The notes: generated by a model not told the origin, from the sequence alone. Shown: positions 26,591 to 39,435, counted from the stretch's first letter. The stretch: DNA of 64,000 nt from Dermatophagoides farinae (GCF_024713945.1 NC_134679.1:501001-565000); one strand, 5' to 3'. Translations and numbers: made by a program.

Positions 26591-28441
26591 ATGGTTGATC
26601 AAGCTGTCATCGATAAATTGGAAGCTGGCTTTCAAAAATTACAATCATCAGCTGAATGTCATTCATTGTTGAAAAAATATTTGACACGTAATGTATTGGA
26701 TGCATGTAAAGGTCGTAAAACCGGCATGGGTGCAACATTGGTCGATGTTGTTCAATCAGGTAAATTAATTAATTACCCGATGAAATGAATCGCAATTTTA
26801 TAATGTTAATGTGGCTGATTGACCGACACTACTGCAAAATAAAATATGACACATCCAATCTAACGAATGAAGGTGACCTTTTGTCATCATCATCGTGTTC
26901 ATCATCATCATTTTTTTCTTCATAGAAAGACAAAAAAAAATCTAACAGTCGATAAATCAATATATTTGCGGTAGCAGTATTTTGTTTTTTTTTTTTTGTT
27001 TTCATTGGAAACAAAAAAAAAAATTTTTTTCTCTCTCACTTAATGATTGTTAATCACGCAAATAATGAACATGTTAATTTTTTTTTCGACCCCACTGCTA
27101 ATTGTGTGCAATGTCAATCACAATCAATAATCTAAAAAAAAATTCAAATTTGATTCACTAGTAGTAGTAGTAGTAGTAGCAATTTTAAAAATTTCGATGA
27201 ATGAAAATCGATTATGTTTAAACTGTATCATCAATCGATGCGATTGCGCAGAATTTTCTTATCCCGATTTATGATGCTAAAAATAATCCACTTTCGTTTC
27301 GTTTTATTTATTACTGTTTTGGCGCTGTGTGATAGGTTTCGAAAATTTAGACAGTGGTGTTGGACTCTATGCACCGGATGCTGAATCGTATACTTTATTC
27401 AAAGAATTATTCGATCCAGTCATTGAAGATTATCATAAAGGTTTCAAACCAACGGATAAACATCCACAAACAGATTTTGGTGATGTTAACACTTTGTGTA
27501 ATGTGGATCCAAATAATGAATTTGTCATTTCAACACGTGTACGTTGTGGCCGATCATTGCAAGGTTATCCATTTAATCCATGCTTGACCGAAGCTGTAAG
27601 TTAATTGATTGATTGATTAAATTGTTGATGATGACAATTCACTGTTCTGTTTATTCTGTAGCAATACAAAGAAATGGAAGAAAAAGTTAAAGGCCAATTG
27701 AATAGCTTTGAAGGTGAATTAAAAGGAACGTATTATCCATTATTGGGAATGGATAAAGCAACACAACAACAATTGATCGATGATCATTTCTTGTTCAAGG
27801 AAGGTGATCGATTCTTACAGGCTGCAAATGCATGTCGTTTCTGGCCAGTTGGTCGTGGTATTTTCCACAATGATAATAAAACATTTTTGATCTGGGTCAA
27901 TGAAGAAGGTATGAAACAAAAAAAAATCTGAACTAAATTGAATGACTGATTTCATTTCATTTTTTTTAGATCATTTGCGTATTATTTCAATGCAAAAAGG
28001 TGGTGATTTGAAACAGGTGTTCAGCCGATTGATTAATGTAAGTGAAAATTGAATTTTTTTTTGTGAATCTCATTACACTGGGTTTTAATCATGAATAATA
28101 TTTTTTTCATTTAGGGCGTCAATCATATTGAAAAGAAATTGCCATTCTCAAGAGATGATCGTCTTGGTTTTCTTACATTTTGTCCAACTAATTTGGGTAC
28201 CACTATTCGTGCATCGGTACATATTAAATTGCCAAAATTGGCTGCTGATCGCAAAAAATTGGAAGAAGTTGCCGGTAAATATAATCTACAAGTACGTGGT
28301 ACTGCCGGTGAACACACCGAAAGTGTTGGCGGTGTTTACGATATCAGTAATAAACGTCGTATGGGTCTTACTGAATATCAGGCCGTCAAAGAGATGCAAG
28401 ATGGTATTCTTGAATTGATTAAAATTGAAAAATCTATGTAA
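26591..28441 (+). CDS. Arginine kinase (mite group 20 allergen family)
   Basis: Five exons: 26591-26759, 27336-27595, 27662-27908, 27970-28037 and 28115-28441. All have GT-AG junctions in phase and together give 356 residues, the usual length of arthropod arginine kinase. The enzyme moves phosphate between ATP and arginine to buffer energy in the cytosol. The N-terminal phosphagen-kinase domain includes the GxGxxxPDxES segment. The catalytic domain has NEED with the arginine-binding Glu225, and CPTNLGT with the reactive Cys271. The [10 protein letters not shown] loop near the C-terminus closes over ATP. The first intron is 576 nt, the others 60-77 nt. A likely poly(A) signal lies at 28706-28711. 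In dust mites this family is IgE-binding. Codon use ends mostly in A/T, like its neighbours. Confidence 0.98.
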
Positions 28442-29628
28442 ATCCAATCAAGAAAAATGGCAAAATTTCACCAGAATTTAAATCAACAAGAAAAAATTCG
28501 AATATTTAAAATTTTAAAACTGGATGAGATTTCATAGCCACACCAAAAAAATTCGAGTCACACCCACCAAACATTGGCATATATTTTTCCTCACAATTTT
28601 ACCAAAAAAAAAAAATTCAAGCAAAAATTATTTTAGCAAGTTTTTTTTGTCTGTTGTTTAAACTGCCAAAAATCAATGTAATGGATTAATTTGAATTAAA
28701 AAAAAAATAAAAAGTTATGAAAAGAAAAAAAATGATAAATTCTCAGACATCAAAGGGTTAAAAATATTTTTTTTTTTTTGCTAATAAAACTGAGTCCAAA
28801 ACAACGACGACGGCAACAAAAAATATTATTAAAAGATGAATTATGCTGTTAACGTCATCAATTTTTTTTCACCATTTGTTTGTCACCGATGGTTTTCTAT
28901 AAATAAAATGTTTTTTTCACATTCAAACATTTTATTATTCACTTGGAGATAATAAAATTAAAAAAAAATGATGATGATAATTGATCTAGTGCAGAGATGA
29001 AAGATTTTGTTGTGTTGCCAAAAAAAAAATTTCTTCTTTTTTTCTTAATTTCTTCCTGCATCTCTCAATTTACAATACATATGGCAAATCATCTTCTTCA
29101 AGGCTTCAGAAATTTTGAAATTGAATTTTTTTGAATTTATTTGATCAGTTTTCATCATCATCATTATTCTGGATCCATAAAGTTTCAACACAATGGCCAT
29201 AATGTAAAATCAAGAATGCACATGTAATGGCTAATGGATAATAATAATAAAATTCTGTTCCACATTCTTTCTCAGGGCGTCATCATTCAATGTTATCGTC
29301 ATTATCATTATTATCATGCTTACCATTAAAAAAAAAGAATTGTATCATCGTCATCATCATCATCATGAACACAATTCTTTCGTGTTTGTCTTTGGAAGCT
29401 AATCTATTATTAGTGACATTTTGAGCTAGAATTTCACTGGTTTACAAACCTACATTCAGAGAGGCAAAGGGGAGAACAAAAAAAAAAAATGCAAGAAAAC
29501 AGCATTTTCGTCACATAACTGGGAACTTTTTGTTTTGTTACGGACGAAAGAAAGCTTTTTTTGCGGTTTTTGTTTTTTTTATTATTATTATTCTAGCAAA
29601 TGATCAACAGTTGATAATTCTTTGATCA
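28442..29628. other. Arginine kinase 3' UTR and intergenic region
   Basis: An AATAAA stands at 28706-28711, with further copies of the hexamer downstream to about 28905. The remainder is AT-rich with (ATT)n and (TCA)n runs and no gene that I can support. Confidence 0.5.
28706..28711 (+). terminator. AATAAA poly(A) signal of arginine kinase
   Basis: A canonical hexamer 265 bp after the arginine kinase stop. Confidence 0.5.
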
Positions 29629-32600
29629 ATGGCGGCTGGTATGTATTATATTGATTTGTTTGTTTCACCGTATTAAAAATCACATCATCATTTTGTAATT
29701 TAATAACCGTAGCAAATACAACGATGATTCGTGTACCATATGCAATTAATTGTAGCCTATGTGGCTGTAATGGTGCTTCCGTACGATGTTCAAAATGTAA
29801 TTCAATGGCATTCTGTATTGGTTGTGATGATATGTATCATAGACATCCAAAACGACGTACCCATCTACGACAAGCTGTTGCATTGGAATATGTATGATTT
29901 TGAATTTTTTTTTGTGCCACGAAAATTTTTAAAAATTTTTTTTTCTCTGCAGATACAATTATTGGAAAAATCAAAACAACAAGAACAAAAATCATTGCCA
30001 CAACCACCACAACAACAATCGATGAATAAATGTGAAACAACAAATTCTCTATATCCATGGCGTATAACACGAACATTACCACGAAATCCGGATAGTCTTT
30101 GGGAAGATTATGGTAATGGTCATCCATCCAAAATGCCAATACCACCACCAAGACGAAAGAAAAAAAATTTATTCATTTCCGGTATAAAAGATACGCTTAA
30201 AAAATGGGTAAATCAACCTGTTCAATCAACATGTGAACAACAACAACAATCTCATAATTATCAGCCAAATGGACATCGAATGTCCACACCGAATTCATCA
30301 TCATCATCATCATCATCATCAGCATTTCGTCCATTACCACAAACACCGGCTACTGATGAATTGTATGCAAATATGCGTAAACATTCATTACAACCACAGC
30401 AACAGCAACAGCAGCAGCCACCTGTAAATATTCGAATGTTGAAAACTCGACAATTTGCAACGACAAGTACAATTGATCTATCGAATAGTGGTAATGGTCA
30501 TAATCATAATGTGGAAAAACTAACAAAAAGATCAAGTTTACCACGTAAAAATTTTTCATATCAAGATTTAGAATTTTTTGGTGCAGAAAATCAACAACGA
30601 GAAAGTTCCATATTCTCGTGTAATCATCATCATCACCATAGCCATCATGGTGGTTCAACACAATCATTGTATCCGAGTTGTCCGATGAATCATTGTTCTC
30701 CATCATCAATTCAATGTAATCATTGTTCTCATCATCAGCCAAATCTCTGTTACGGTTGTAACAGCTGTTGTAATCATCGATGGTCCACAAATTCAATGGA
30801 AGAATTGCGAAGAAATTCCAATCATCATGACGTCGACGACGACAACGACGACGATGGTGATTTTGAAACAGATGATGAAGATGATATGATGATAATGAGA
30901 ATGGTTAATAATGATGATGGTCGTTTATCATCGATTGGATTAAGTCGTGAAACTAAAAATCGTATACGAAGAGCTCGGATGAAACGTTCACAATCAACAT
31001 ATACTATGTATGGTGTTGGTAATCATAATTATGACGATGATGAACAACAACAACAACAACAATTTCCAACAGAGTTGCGGCATAATAATATTGGTTATTC
31101 AAATCGTTCGCCATCGATAATACGAGCTAATAAATTTCCTACATCATCATCGCCAACACCATCATTGAAATCAGTTAAAAGTTTTTCCGATCGTTATCGT
31201 TATTCGGATTCAATTTCAGATTCAAGTTCAAGTTCACAATCTAGAAATAAAGTGAATCCAATTGCCAAAACAAATATTGATGCTAAAATCTCACCAAATG
31301 ATGATGAAGAAGAAGAATTGGTCACTGAATCTGGACAATGGTCATGTCGATTCTGTACATTCGTAAATGATTCTGGCCGTAATGTTTGTGAAATTTGTTG
31401 TAAAACAAGAATATCTTCAAATTCCGAACAAATTCATTCGAATAAACAAAAAGTATCATTAGTGATGAATGAAAAAACAACCAACTCATCAACAACAGAA
31501 ACGGAAATTCAGAAACAACGTGATCATCAGCAGCCACCACCACCACCACCAACAAAAACCCAGGAACAAGAAATCATTTTTGATGAATCATTTGTACGTG
31601 AACAAATTGAAATTGAAAAAGAATTACAGAAACGAAAAGAAAATGAATTAAAAGTGGTCGAAGAAAATAAAAAATTGGAAATAAATGATCAAGATTTATC
31701 TGCAAGTAAAAAATCGAATGAAAACGAATCGACAAACACGAATCAATCAATAACAGCTGATGAAAACGAATGTAAAGAATTAGATAATCATGAAAAAATA
31801 GTGGCAAAAATGATTGAAGAAAAAATTTCCGAACAATTTGGTAAATTGAAATTAACGCCACCGGCAGCCACTGTACCAGTGGATAATAATCAAAATGTTT
31901 CACCAATCAATAATTCGACGACTACGATGGCGATGATGAACGTACCGATTTCAAATGCAAATCCGTGCACTGCATCGATGATGGTACCACCAAATTTTAG
32001 TCAAAATAATTCAATACAGAATAATCCACAACAATTTTATCCAATGAATAATCAATGGTCAAATAATTCGACACCATTACCGAATTTCAATATGAACAAT
32101 GGTGGTGGTTTCATTCATCCGAGAACACCATCATCAAGTAGTAGTAATTCAACGGCCAGTATGTTTGGCTATAATGGCTTGAATAATTATCCTCAACCGA
32201 TAATCAATCCAATGATGGTGATGGATCATCCTCAATCATCTTTCAATCATCATCAACAGGTATCTAATGATAATTGGTTTTCCAATTTTAAATTCTTTTT
32301 GTTTCACATTCTATATAGAATCCAGATTCATGTTCACAAATCAGTATGAATCGATTTTCAAGTTTCGACGATCTACAATCACTTAGTAGCGTGACAAGTT
32401 CGTCATTATTTTATCCGGATTCAAATTTATGTTGCACTACCAAACAAAAACAACAGCAACATAAATCAATGATTAATTCTAGTAGACAAATGATACAAAC
32501 ACTTCGTGAAGCAGAGAAAAAAGGCTATACAGCCGATGATCTTGAAGCAGCCATACAATTTTCTCCAGTTTCACCATTGGAATGGTTGGAAAAAAATTGG

Positions 32601-35600
32601 AAAAATCTCTATGAAACCGTAATGACAATGTCAAATAATCAGATTGTCGAATTAGAACGTACGAATGGAAATAAGATGCCGAATTTCATAATGATAACTG
32701 AAAAAGATGCTAAAACTGCATTGCGTTTATGTAAAGGAAATTTATGGCAATCGATAGAGAAATGTGTTCAAAGACATCGAGAGAATAAATTGTTTAATAA
32801 TGACACCGCCAACAACAACAATGTTATCAATAAAAATCTACCATCGAAAAGTGAATTTTTTGCAATGAAAGTAACAGGATTAGGATCTGGTCGAGCAAAT
32901 AATGATGCAAATCATGTGCTGATTGATAATGAAGATAATGATGATGGAAATGAATTTCAAAAATCATTTGCCAATGAAACGCAAGAATTTAATTATTCAG
33001 AACATTCAAAATTACCAATGGAAGAATTTCTTGCATCACAAGAATCAATGATGGATAGAAATGAATTATTAGATTTTTATCTACAAAATATTAAAAAATC
33101 AAAAAATCTGGATTATAATGAACTTGAAACATTGATAATGAATTGGCAACAGGAAAAAGCATCGTTTGATCGTGAACGTCAACAGTCCAGGATAAGGGAA
33201 AAAGAACGTGAAAAAATGCAGAAAATAATTGATGTACAAAAACGTATAAGTGGTGGTAGTGGTGGTGGTTATTTATCCGATGGTACCACCACTGAAGAAG
33301 AATTGGATAGAGAAGTTGCACGTGTTTTTCAGAATCGACGACTATCACAATCTATGATGGAAACAATTGATTCAGATCGTACACCAACATTTACACAAGA
33401 AATGGATCTATTTACAATGTCTTCACCGGGAACAAGTGGAATTCAAAATATTCGGCCACAATCACAGATAAAACAAAGAATTGAATCAAAATTGAATGAA
33501 TTTGCAGCAAAACATTCTGGAACAGCAACAACATTATCTAGTCGAACAAATAGCATTATTTCAACGAATGATGATGAAAATATTACGACGCCTATTCAAC
33601 AGCTTCAGCAACAAGTTGAATTGTCACCCATTTCAATTTCGGATAATTCTGATGAAAATTTCATTGATGCCGTCGCAGAAATTGTTGAATCATCAACATC
33701 ACCTTCATCATCGGCTAAATCTACGGAAAAAATCGTCAACACACCAAAACCGTTGAAAGCACAGATTGTTGTGGACGAAATTTTCAATTTTATGGCTAAA
33801 ACACAACAATTATCTAATGTTTGTGAAAAACACCAGACTGGAATAGCTGTCGTTAAAATAGCACCAGCCAAAGCTTTGGATCAAATTATTACCACTAATC
33901 AAAATGATTTGAAAATCATATCCAGTGTCAAACACACCAATGCCTGTGTGCCAATGTCAACAGGTGAACCAATTGTTATAAAACCACCACCACCAGTAAC
34001 GAAATCGAATCCGGTTGAAACCACGACGTCATCATTATCGATAAAGGTAATTGTATTTTTGGATTTTGTATTTTTTAGAGTTTAATTGTCTATAGTTGTT
34101 ATTGCTGTTTTGATTGAAACGCATAGGAACAATTAAAAATAAAAAAGATTAGATTATCGTCATCAAAATCTTTGAGCTTGACGGAATTATCATCATCATC
34201 ATCATCATCATTCACTATGGATAATCAAGAAAACGCCAATTGTATACCACACGAGCCTGTATTTAGTAAATGTCGTGGTTGTGATAAACTGCAACGTGCA
34301 TATCTAATGATGAATTCGGAAACAAATTTATCTAGATTAATTTATGATGATGATGTTAATGAACAAAACAAACACCAGCAGCAACAGAATCAAACAAAAC
34401 GTATTAAAATTAAATTAACACCAAAACAGCGGCAACAAATCAAAGAAGAAATGACGAAAAATGTGTTTAAATTACATAAATCTGAGAGTATTGAATCATA
34501 TCTAGCAGCTAATAATAATTATGATGATGACGAGAAACTAAGAAAAGAAGGTGCAAGGAAATTTCTTGTTAAAAAATTGCAAAAATCAATAGAATCATTG
34601 AATTCAAAGACAATAAAAATGAATAATGATGATGATGATGATGATAATCTCATTGTTAGCTTTCGATTTTCATTGATTGATTGTTGAATAAATTCATAAA
34701 AAAAAACAATTCACCATTGTTGATTGATTTTTTATTGATTAATTTGTTTAGCAACCAATAACGGGACCATCATCGTCATTGTCCTTGATTGGAAAATCAC
34801 CAGTAGATGATCAATATTCCTATGAATTTCAATGGGCACGAACCGAATTGGAATGTGAATTATGTACGACAATTATGCCGATACAGGATATTGTCGTTAT
34901 GATTGCTTGTACACATTATGCATGTCGTGATTGTATGAAAAATTATCTTACCATTCAGATACGTGAACGGCAACGTTTAGTTATTACCTGTCCATTTTGT
35001 AATGAACCAGATATTAGTGCCGATCAAGATGAACAAGTTTTTGAATATCTTGCCATATTTGATCCATTCATAAGGCATATAATTGATGCTGATATTTATG
35101 AATTATTTCAACGTAAAATGCGTGATCGTGCCCTAATGCGTGATCCAAATTTTATGTGGTGCGTAAAGGTATGTATGCATGCATAATGATTGAAAGATTT
35201 GAATATTTGACACTTGATTAATTCATATTTACATCACCAGTGTTCATCAGGTTTTATTGTACCGAATCCAAAAGCATTGACAGTAATCTGTCCAGATTGT
35301 CGTAATGCATTCTGTCGTCAATGTAAAAAACAATGGAAAAATCAACATCTAAATCTATCGTGTGAACAATTTGCACGATGGGAAAACGAACATGATATTG
35401 ATTATGCTGAACAATTGTTGAATAAACATCTGGAAGAATTTGGAATCGGTTTGCTTCATTTCACATATATTGTTGATAATCATTTCATTTTTTCCAATTA
35501 TAATCCATCTAGAATGTCCAAATTGTCATTTTCGTTATCAATTGGCCAAAGGTGGCTGTATGCATTTTCGTTGTACACAATGTTCATTTGATTTTTGCGG

Positions 35601-36435
35601 TGGCTGTTATCGTCCATTTAAATTGGGTAGTGTAAGTGAAAATTTTTCCTGTTTTTTTTTTAAATTAAAAATTCTTTTCCTTCAAATGTTTTTATAGAGA
35701 TGTTTTCGTGCTAAACTATGTGAACGGCTTGGCCTTCATGCACATCATCCAAGAAATTGTCTATTCTATCTTCGTGATAAAGATATTGGCGATCTACAAA
35801 AATTACTTAATGTATGAGTCTGTGTGTGTGGGAAAATATGATTTTCATTAATTAATTAATTGAAATTGATAGCAAAATAACATTGAATACAAGACCAATG
35901 ATGGTGATGTCGACCATGGTGCTAATAATAATAATAATAATAATAAAACGACAACTATGACAATTTCAATATCACGATGTCAAGTAATGGAACAGAAAGA
36001 GGTGAATTTTGTTATGAAAGATAAACCATGTAATCGTTTTGTTGAAATGGCTGGCCTTTGCAAGTGAGTTTTTTTTTCTTTGCTGATTTATTTCCAGAAA
36101 AAAAATGAATTAAATTTTTTTTTATTCTCACTAATCAAGATTACACTATAAAGAATATCTTGGAAATTTAATCTATCGTAATCAAATTGATCCGATTCCA
36201 ATTCTAACTGAAAGTGAATTAGAATTAACATTGAAAAGAGAAAATATTCGTATTCCATCAAAAATTCGTGGCGAAGATTACATTGGAAAAATTGAAAGAG
36301 GTTTGGTTTTTTTTTTAATTGATTTGCTAAAAATAATGTAATTTTTTATTTCTATTTTTCTCTCACATGATAGTTGATTCGGGAAAAAATTCCATTAGAA
36401 TCAAAATAGCGATCAATTTTTTGTTAAAAGATTAA
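29629..36435 (+). CDS. LUBEL: HOIP/LUBEL-type linear ubiquitin E3 ligase (RBR)
   Basis: Twelve exons: 29629-29638, 29713-29891, 29953-32259, 32319-34046, 34127-34654, 34752-35168, 35241-35448, 35513-35631, 35698-35811, 35873-36063, 36140-36300, 36374-36435. All join in phase to 2,007 residues. Order: a Cys/His-rich B-box-like finger near residues 16-55, a long disordered Ser/Gln/His region, an NZF (RanBP2-type) finger near 523-550 (QWSCRFC...VCEICCK), a UBA-like domain near 884-990, another CxxC pair in exon 5, then RING1 (from Cys1619), IBR and RING2. RING2 contains [14 protein letters not shown] with catalytic Cys1808. The linear-chain domain follows ([21 protein letters not shown]-like, LHYKEYL). 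This ligase builds Met1-linked ubiquitin chains in NF-kB-type immune signalling. The exon 5 donor (GTTAGC) is weak. The 10-nt first exon rests on good consensus (GTATGT) and frame only. Confidence 0.93.
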
Positions 36436-37463
36436 TATACGATAAAACATTAATGAAATAATTAAAACCAAAATGGTTGAATAACTAATAATTGGATAAT
36501 TGATTGTAAATGCTGATGAAACGATGCTTTCCACATTATTCGATGGTTCATGTTGTGGTTCTTCTACATCCGATGAATTTTCATTTCCTTGATCTTCCGA
36601 CGGATTTTCATTGCCATTACCACCACCACTATCACTACCGTTATCATCTCCATTTTCGACATCTTCAACACCACCATCATCACCGCTTTCTCCTTCATTA
36701 TCTTCCTCCTGTGATGAATAAAAATATGCATACAAAATTGGATTGATGTAAAAAAACAAATTCACTGCATATCAATCATACATACGCCATCAGCAGCAGC
36801 ACCACCAACAGTTATGCCTAATGGAATTTTATCCGAATCAATATGAAGCCAAAAATGTTTTGCATCAATAGCGACAGTAGATAGAAATAAAATTTCATTG
36901 TTCATTGTTGAATCAGCTGGAAACCAAAATGCAGATACACGTTTTTTTGGACTACTATTCGAATGTGTCCATGTATTCTTGTATTATTATTCACAAATCA
37001 AAATGAGAGAGAAAAAAAAATACGAATGATTGATTCTTTGATGATAAAATGATTCTGTACTTACATTTCCTTCCATATTATTTTCATTACAAGTAAATGA
37101 ACGTGTTTGATTTGAATCTATTGGTACGAATGTACCGTCGGCAATCATTTCTGGATTATTAGCCATACGTGCTTGAACAATAAAACCACGAAATACTTGA
37201 TGATCATTATGGGAATGAATTTCCACATGAATGAATTCTTCTTCATTCATATATGGATAAAGGGTAACATTGAATAGAAATGGATTCGTTGATTTTGGCT
37301 GCGATTGAATATTGTTTCCATGTCTTGGTTTCAACGTTATACATGATTCAATTGGTGCACCATTACGACGACCATTTACAAATAACGAATCATTATTTGA
37401 GAATAGAATTATTAAACATAATATCAAAGCACACTTAAGCGGTATTACACGATGATAAAACAT
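36424..37463 (-). CDS. Reeler-domain membrane/GPI-type protein with acidic tail
   Basis: Three exons on the minus strand: 37463-37065, 36977-36786 and 36708-36424, all phase 0, giving 291 residues. A signal peptide (about residues 1-30) is followed by a Reeler domain spanning exons 1-2: GAPIESCITLKPRHG, then FRGFIVQARM, GTFVP, TRSFTCNEN and NTWTHSNSSPKKRVSAFW. Reeler domains occur in reelin, ferric-chelate reductase-like proteins and arthropod noduler/defence proteins. Exon 3 encodes a highly acidic Asp/Glu/Gly/Asn tail of about 65 residues. A C-terminal hydrophobic segment runs to the very end, which suits a GPI signal or a single membrane anchor. It may act at the cell surface in immunity or adhesion. 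Its coding end overlaps the coding end of the linear ubiquitin ligase by 12 bp on the opposite strand. Confidence 0.85.
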
Positions 37464-38256
37464 GATTCTAGATATATCGATATCTTAAAAATGAACCAAA
37501 AAAAAAAATCAGATAAATCGTTGTCGATGAAAGTCCGCCATCCATCTACTATAGTGAAACTAATCTGAATATATGAAAATGAAGCACAATTTATTTGTTG
37601 TTTTTTTCATGAATCACCAAAAAATCATTTGTCATTGGCCGTCATAGATTATAAACAAGCAAAACGTTTATTTATTTATTTATTTTACTAATTAGACATC
37701 AACGTTTCCTTTTCTTTTGATTTTTCGTTTGTTTCAACAACAACAAAAGCAAAAATTTCAATGTTTAAAAAAAACATTCAAAATGATTATTTTCATTATT
37801 GCAAGGAAATAATCAATATTTGTTATTGTTGTTGGTTTTTTTTTTCTTCAGACTTTATATATTTCAAATTTCAAAGGAAACGACCAATACAATATTCTGA
37901 TAACAATATATATGTATTTATTTTTTTCTACAGATGATAATTTTAGATTTGAGAAATTGTGGAAAAAAATTGCTTATGGCTTAATTATGATCATTTTGTT
38001 ATGAATGAACAATAATTATTATATTGTTGTTGTATTTGAATCAAATGATACAATTTTTTCATTAATCCAAAAACAAAATAAAGTTTATTTATTTCAGAAT
38101 GTATAGATTAAACATATATGTGTGAATTATTATTCAATTAATACAATTGTTAATCATTGAATTATCGATTATAAAAATGAATGAAATGATGATGTGGATA
38201 TATATGATATGAATTGAAATATTGATTAAATATTCGATAAATTTTCGATGCTGTGT
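37464..38256. other. Intergenic: Reeler gene promoter side and 3' flank of the viral-like ORF
   Basis: This AT-rich stretch separates two minus-strand genes. A minus-strand AATAAA at 38094-38099 probably serves the viral-nucleoprotein-like ORF (stop at 38257). I see no gene inside. Confidence 0.55.
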
Positions 38257-39210
38257 TTACAAGGTGGCAAAACCACGTTCAAATTCTTCGTAGATATCTA
38301 CTGGTGGAATTAAATCCATTTTCATACTTTCCCGTATAGTGGCAAACTCTTTACAGCAAGCTTCAATCTGCTGGACGAATACTTTCCAATTGTCCTCAGT
38401 CTGCATAGCTTTCAATTTTCGCCAGAAATTCCATCGTCTTGTTTCCAAAATGTAATTACTAAACATACTAGACGATACGTAATTAATGGCATGTCTCATT
38501 GCCTGACGCTTTTCTTTCTGTCCCATAACTTTGAAAATAATATTGAACGAAGCCAATCGAGCACATTCACCTAGGTAATGGAACTCGGATGGAATCAGGG
38601 ATGATACAGCAATACAATGGAAAGGAGATGGTATGTTGGCATTGATATCTTCTGTATCATGCTGCATAGACATACACCAAACTTCGGGTATCAAAAGCAT
38701 AGCAAGATTAACCGTGAACAAAATACGATTGTTTCTATCATTCCAAGAAATGACCAGTTTTGAAGTTACCTCATGTACAAGTTTTCGGCCCTCTTCTGAC
38801 ATTTTAGCCATGAATTTATGGAATATTGTGCCTCGCGTCGCCACCAGCGCTGCAGCGGTACCCACCGCTTTAAAATAATTTGGCAATTTTTCGAAATCTA
38901 TGCGTTGCAATTTAATAGGATCATCATTGTAAAGGAGAGGATAAAAAGCAACGTCCGAATCCTCATCTTCAAGGAAGTCTTTAGCTGTCTCTTCAAGGAG
39001 CGAACAAAGCTCATATCGATTACCCATAAGCCAATCCGATAGGCATTCTGATACAAAACCAAGATTGTTTGGGTCAATTCCAATGGCGAATTTAGTGTAA
39101 AAATCATAAGTTCCATCAATAGAACTAGAGCCAGAGCTTTCACTTTTTTCACTGCCTTTGGCCTGAGTGGCTTGCTCAGCTTGTTTTCGATCGTTTGGTT
39201 GAGACATCAT
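38257..39210 (-). CDS. Endogenous phenuivirus-like nucleoprotein ORF, intact
   Basis: A single uninterrupted frame of 317 residues without introns; the frame is open to 39222 but the first ATG is at 39210, with another at 39207. An N-terminal Ser/Glu/Lys-rich tail of about 35 residues precedes a helical body. The body resembles nucleoproteins of phlebovirus/tenuivirus-type bunyaviruses (Phenuiviridae): the KMSEEGRKLV segment, a hydrophobic helix near LFTVNLAML, and a late segment SSSMFSNYILETRRWNFW fit the family in order. The match is by eye. In a virus this protein coats genomic RNA. In a mite chromosome it would be an endogenous viral element, perhaps retained by the host. Codon use is richer in G/C than the neighbouring mite genes. 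Upstream lie a TATA box and a perfect heat-shock element. An unrecognised heat-inducible mite protein is the alternative. Confidence 0.62.
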   Translation of the reverse strand: MMSQPNDRKQAEQATQAKGSEKSESSGSSSIDGTYDFYTKFAIGIDPNNLGFVSECLSDWLMGNRYELCSLLEETAKDFLEDEDSDVAFYPLLYNDDPIKLQRIDFEKLPNYFKAVGTAAALVATRGTIFHKFMAKMSEEGRKLVHEVTSKLVISWNDRNNRILFTVNLAMLLIPEVWCMSMQHDTEDINANIPSPFHCIAVSSLIPSEFHYLGECARLASFNIIFKVMGQKEKRQAMRHAINYVSSSMFSNYILETRRWNFWRKLKAMQTEDNWKVFVQQIEACCKEFATIRESMKMDLIPPVDIYEEFERGFATL

Positions 39211-39396
39211 AAGAAAATGCACAAATTTTTTTCTTTATGAAATATAGATCAATCAACTTTGACAAATTGAATGTGGATGTAAATGAAAAAAGCACGACAC
39301 TTGAAGGTTTAGTAATTGAAAAATAATAATAAAAAATGTGACGTGTAATGAGCAAGATTTTGTCGGTGATGTAATCACATCCAACAGTGGGGAAGA

Positions 39397-39405
39397 GTTT
39401 TTATA
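39397..39405 (-). promoter_or_regulatory. TATA box upstream of the viral-nucleoprotein-like ORF
   Basis: On the minus strand the sequence reads TATAAAAAC, about 190 bp before the ATG at 39210 and 18 bp after the heat-shock element. The predicted start site near 39370 gives a 5' leader of about 160 nt that is A/T-rich, as in heat-shock genes. Confidence 0.65.
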
Positions 39406-39422
39406 CCTTTGGACAGTGCTTT

Positions 39423-39435
39423 TTCGAGAATGTTC
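39423..39435 (-). promoter_or_regulatory. Perfect heat-shock element (GAAnnTTCnnGAA)
   Basis: On the minus strand the sequence is GAACATTCTCGAA, three perfect alternating nGAAn units, the binding site for trimeric heat-shock factor. It sits immediately upstream of a TATA box and points at the intronless ORF below 39210. Confidence 0.75.
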
